6,257 nucleotides of DNA from UBA1783 sp964449115 (GTDB lineage Bacteria > Bacillota_I > Bacilli_A > Erysipelotrichales > Erysipelotrichaceae): assembly GCA_964449115.1 (NCBI GenBank), contig CAYUXW010000054.1, positions 1-6,257 on the forward strand, in the 5' to 3' direction. Shown here piece after piece: positions 6,152 to 6,257 of the stretch. How positions within the stretch are numbered: the stretch's first letter is position 1; every line of letters begins with the position of its first letter. The position numbers and the translations under genes were made by a program. The notes beneath the pieces are model-generated. The model saw nothing but the letters and a program-made list of their open reading frames with translations. It was not told the origin of the DNA and searched no databases.

Positions 6152-6201
6152 TAAATACCTGTCAGTATTTATTGAGTAAATACCTGTCAGTATTTATTGA
6201 G
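6152..6201. repeat. Perfect 25-bp tandem repeat with palindromic core, likely operator
   Basis: Two identical 25-bp units abut at 6152-6176 and 6177-6201. Each holds the imperfect palindrome AAATAC-CTGTCA-GTATTT (6-bp arms) with a nested CTG-T-CAG. A degenerate third copy of the core, TGTGTCAATATTT, follows at 6203-6215 (10 of 13 bases match). The repeats lie upstream of the minus-strand promoter and might also face a gene beyond the right edge. The size and symmetry resemble binding sites of TetR-type repressors, but the bound protein is unknown. Confidence 0.75.
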
Positions 6202-6257
6202 TTGTGTCAATATTTTTCGAAATTGTCCTGAAATAGATTAAACATTAGCGGAAGAAT

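Noticed and set aside
6207..6257. Open minus-strand frame from the right edge to a TGA at 6207-6209, reading ILPLMFNLFQDNFEKY
   Set aside because: Sixteen codons can stay open by chance in one of three frames, and the residues match no family I know. It could be the C-terminus of a gene beyond the edge, but the window cannot support the call.
6248..6257. GCGGAAGAAT at the right edge as a ribosome site for a plus-strand gene
   Set aside because: It is a weak match, with no start codon in the window and no convincing plus-strand promoter between 6125 and 6250.

Overview
This is a 6.26 kb, AT-rich chromosomal-type window, most likely from a low-GC Firmicute. The standard code applies, because TGA is used as a real stop (pepT, the TSCPD gene). 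The short Gram-positive form of NagB, the TSCPD four-cysteine family and the DUF5662 family fit gut Clostridia or Erysipelotrichia best; that placement is inference. I see no mobile element, CRISPR array, tRNA or rRNA.

Layout. Positions 1-67 hold GC-rich inverted repeats ending in a T tract, probably the terminator of a gene off the left edge. A promoter at 72-100 then starts a plus-strand run of five genes: pepT (peptidase T), nagA (GlcNAc-6-phosphate deacetylase, overlapping pepT by the ATGA motif), a diacylglycerol/lipid kinase, nagB (glucosamine-6-phosphate deaminase, with a likely promoter of its own) and trxA (thioredoxin, with its ribosome site on the nagB stop). An intrinsic terminator at 4528-4557 closes the run. 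A separate promoter drives a small TSCPD-domain protein. It converges on a minus-strand pair, a six-helix membrane protein followed directly by a DUF5662 protein, and the two convergent transcripts share one hairpin. The right edge (6072-6257) carries the promoter of the membrane gene and a perfect 25-bp tandem repeat with a palindromic core that looks like an operator.

How the genes work together. NagA and NagB turn GlcNAc-6-P into GlcN-6-P and then fructose-6-P plus ammonia. PepT releases amino acids from tripeptides. The lipid kinase probably returns diacylglycerol (for example from lipoteichoic acid synthesis) to phospholipid synthesis. Together they suggest a salvage module for cell-envelope or host-glycan remnants; this is inference from co-location. 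No NagR/DasR-type operator was recognised by eye.

Most of the window is ordinary housekeeping sequence. The items most worth a second look are the tandem palindromic repeat at the right edge, the abutting pair of unknown membrane protein and DUF5662 protein, and the crossing inverted repeats at the left edge. I found no convincing new multi-gene system.
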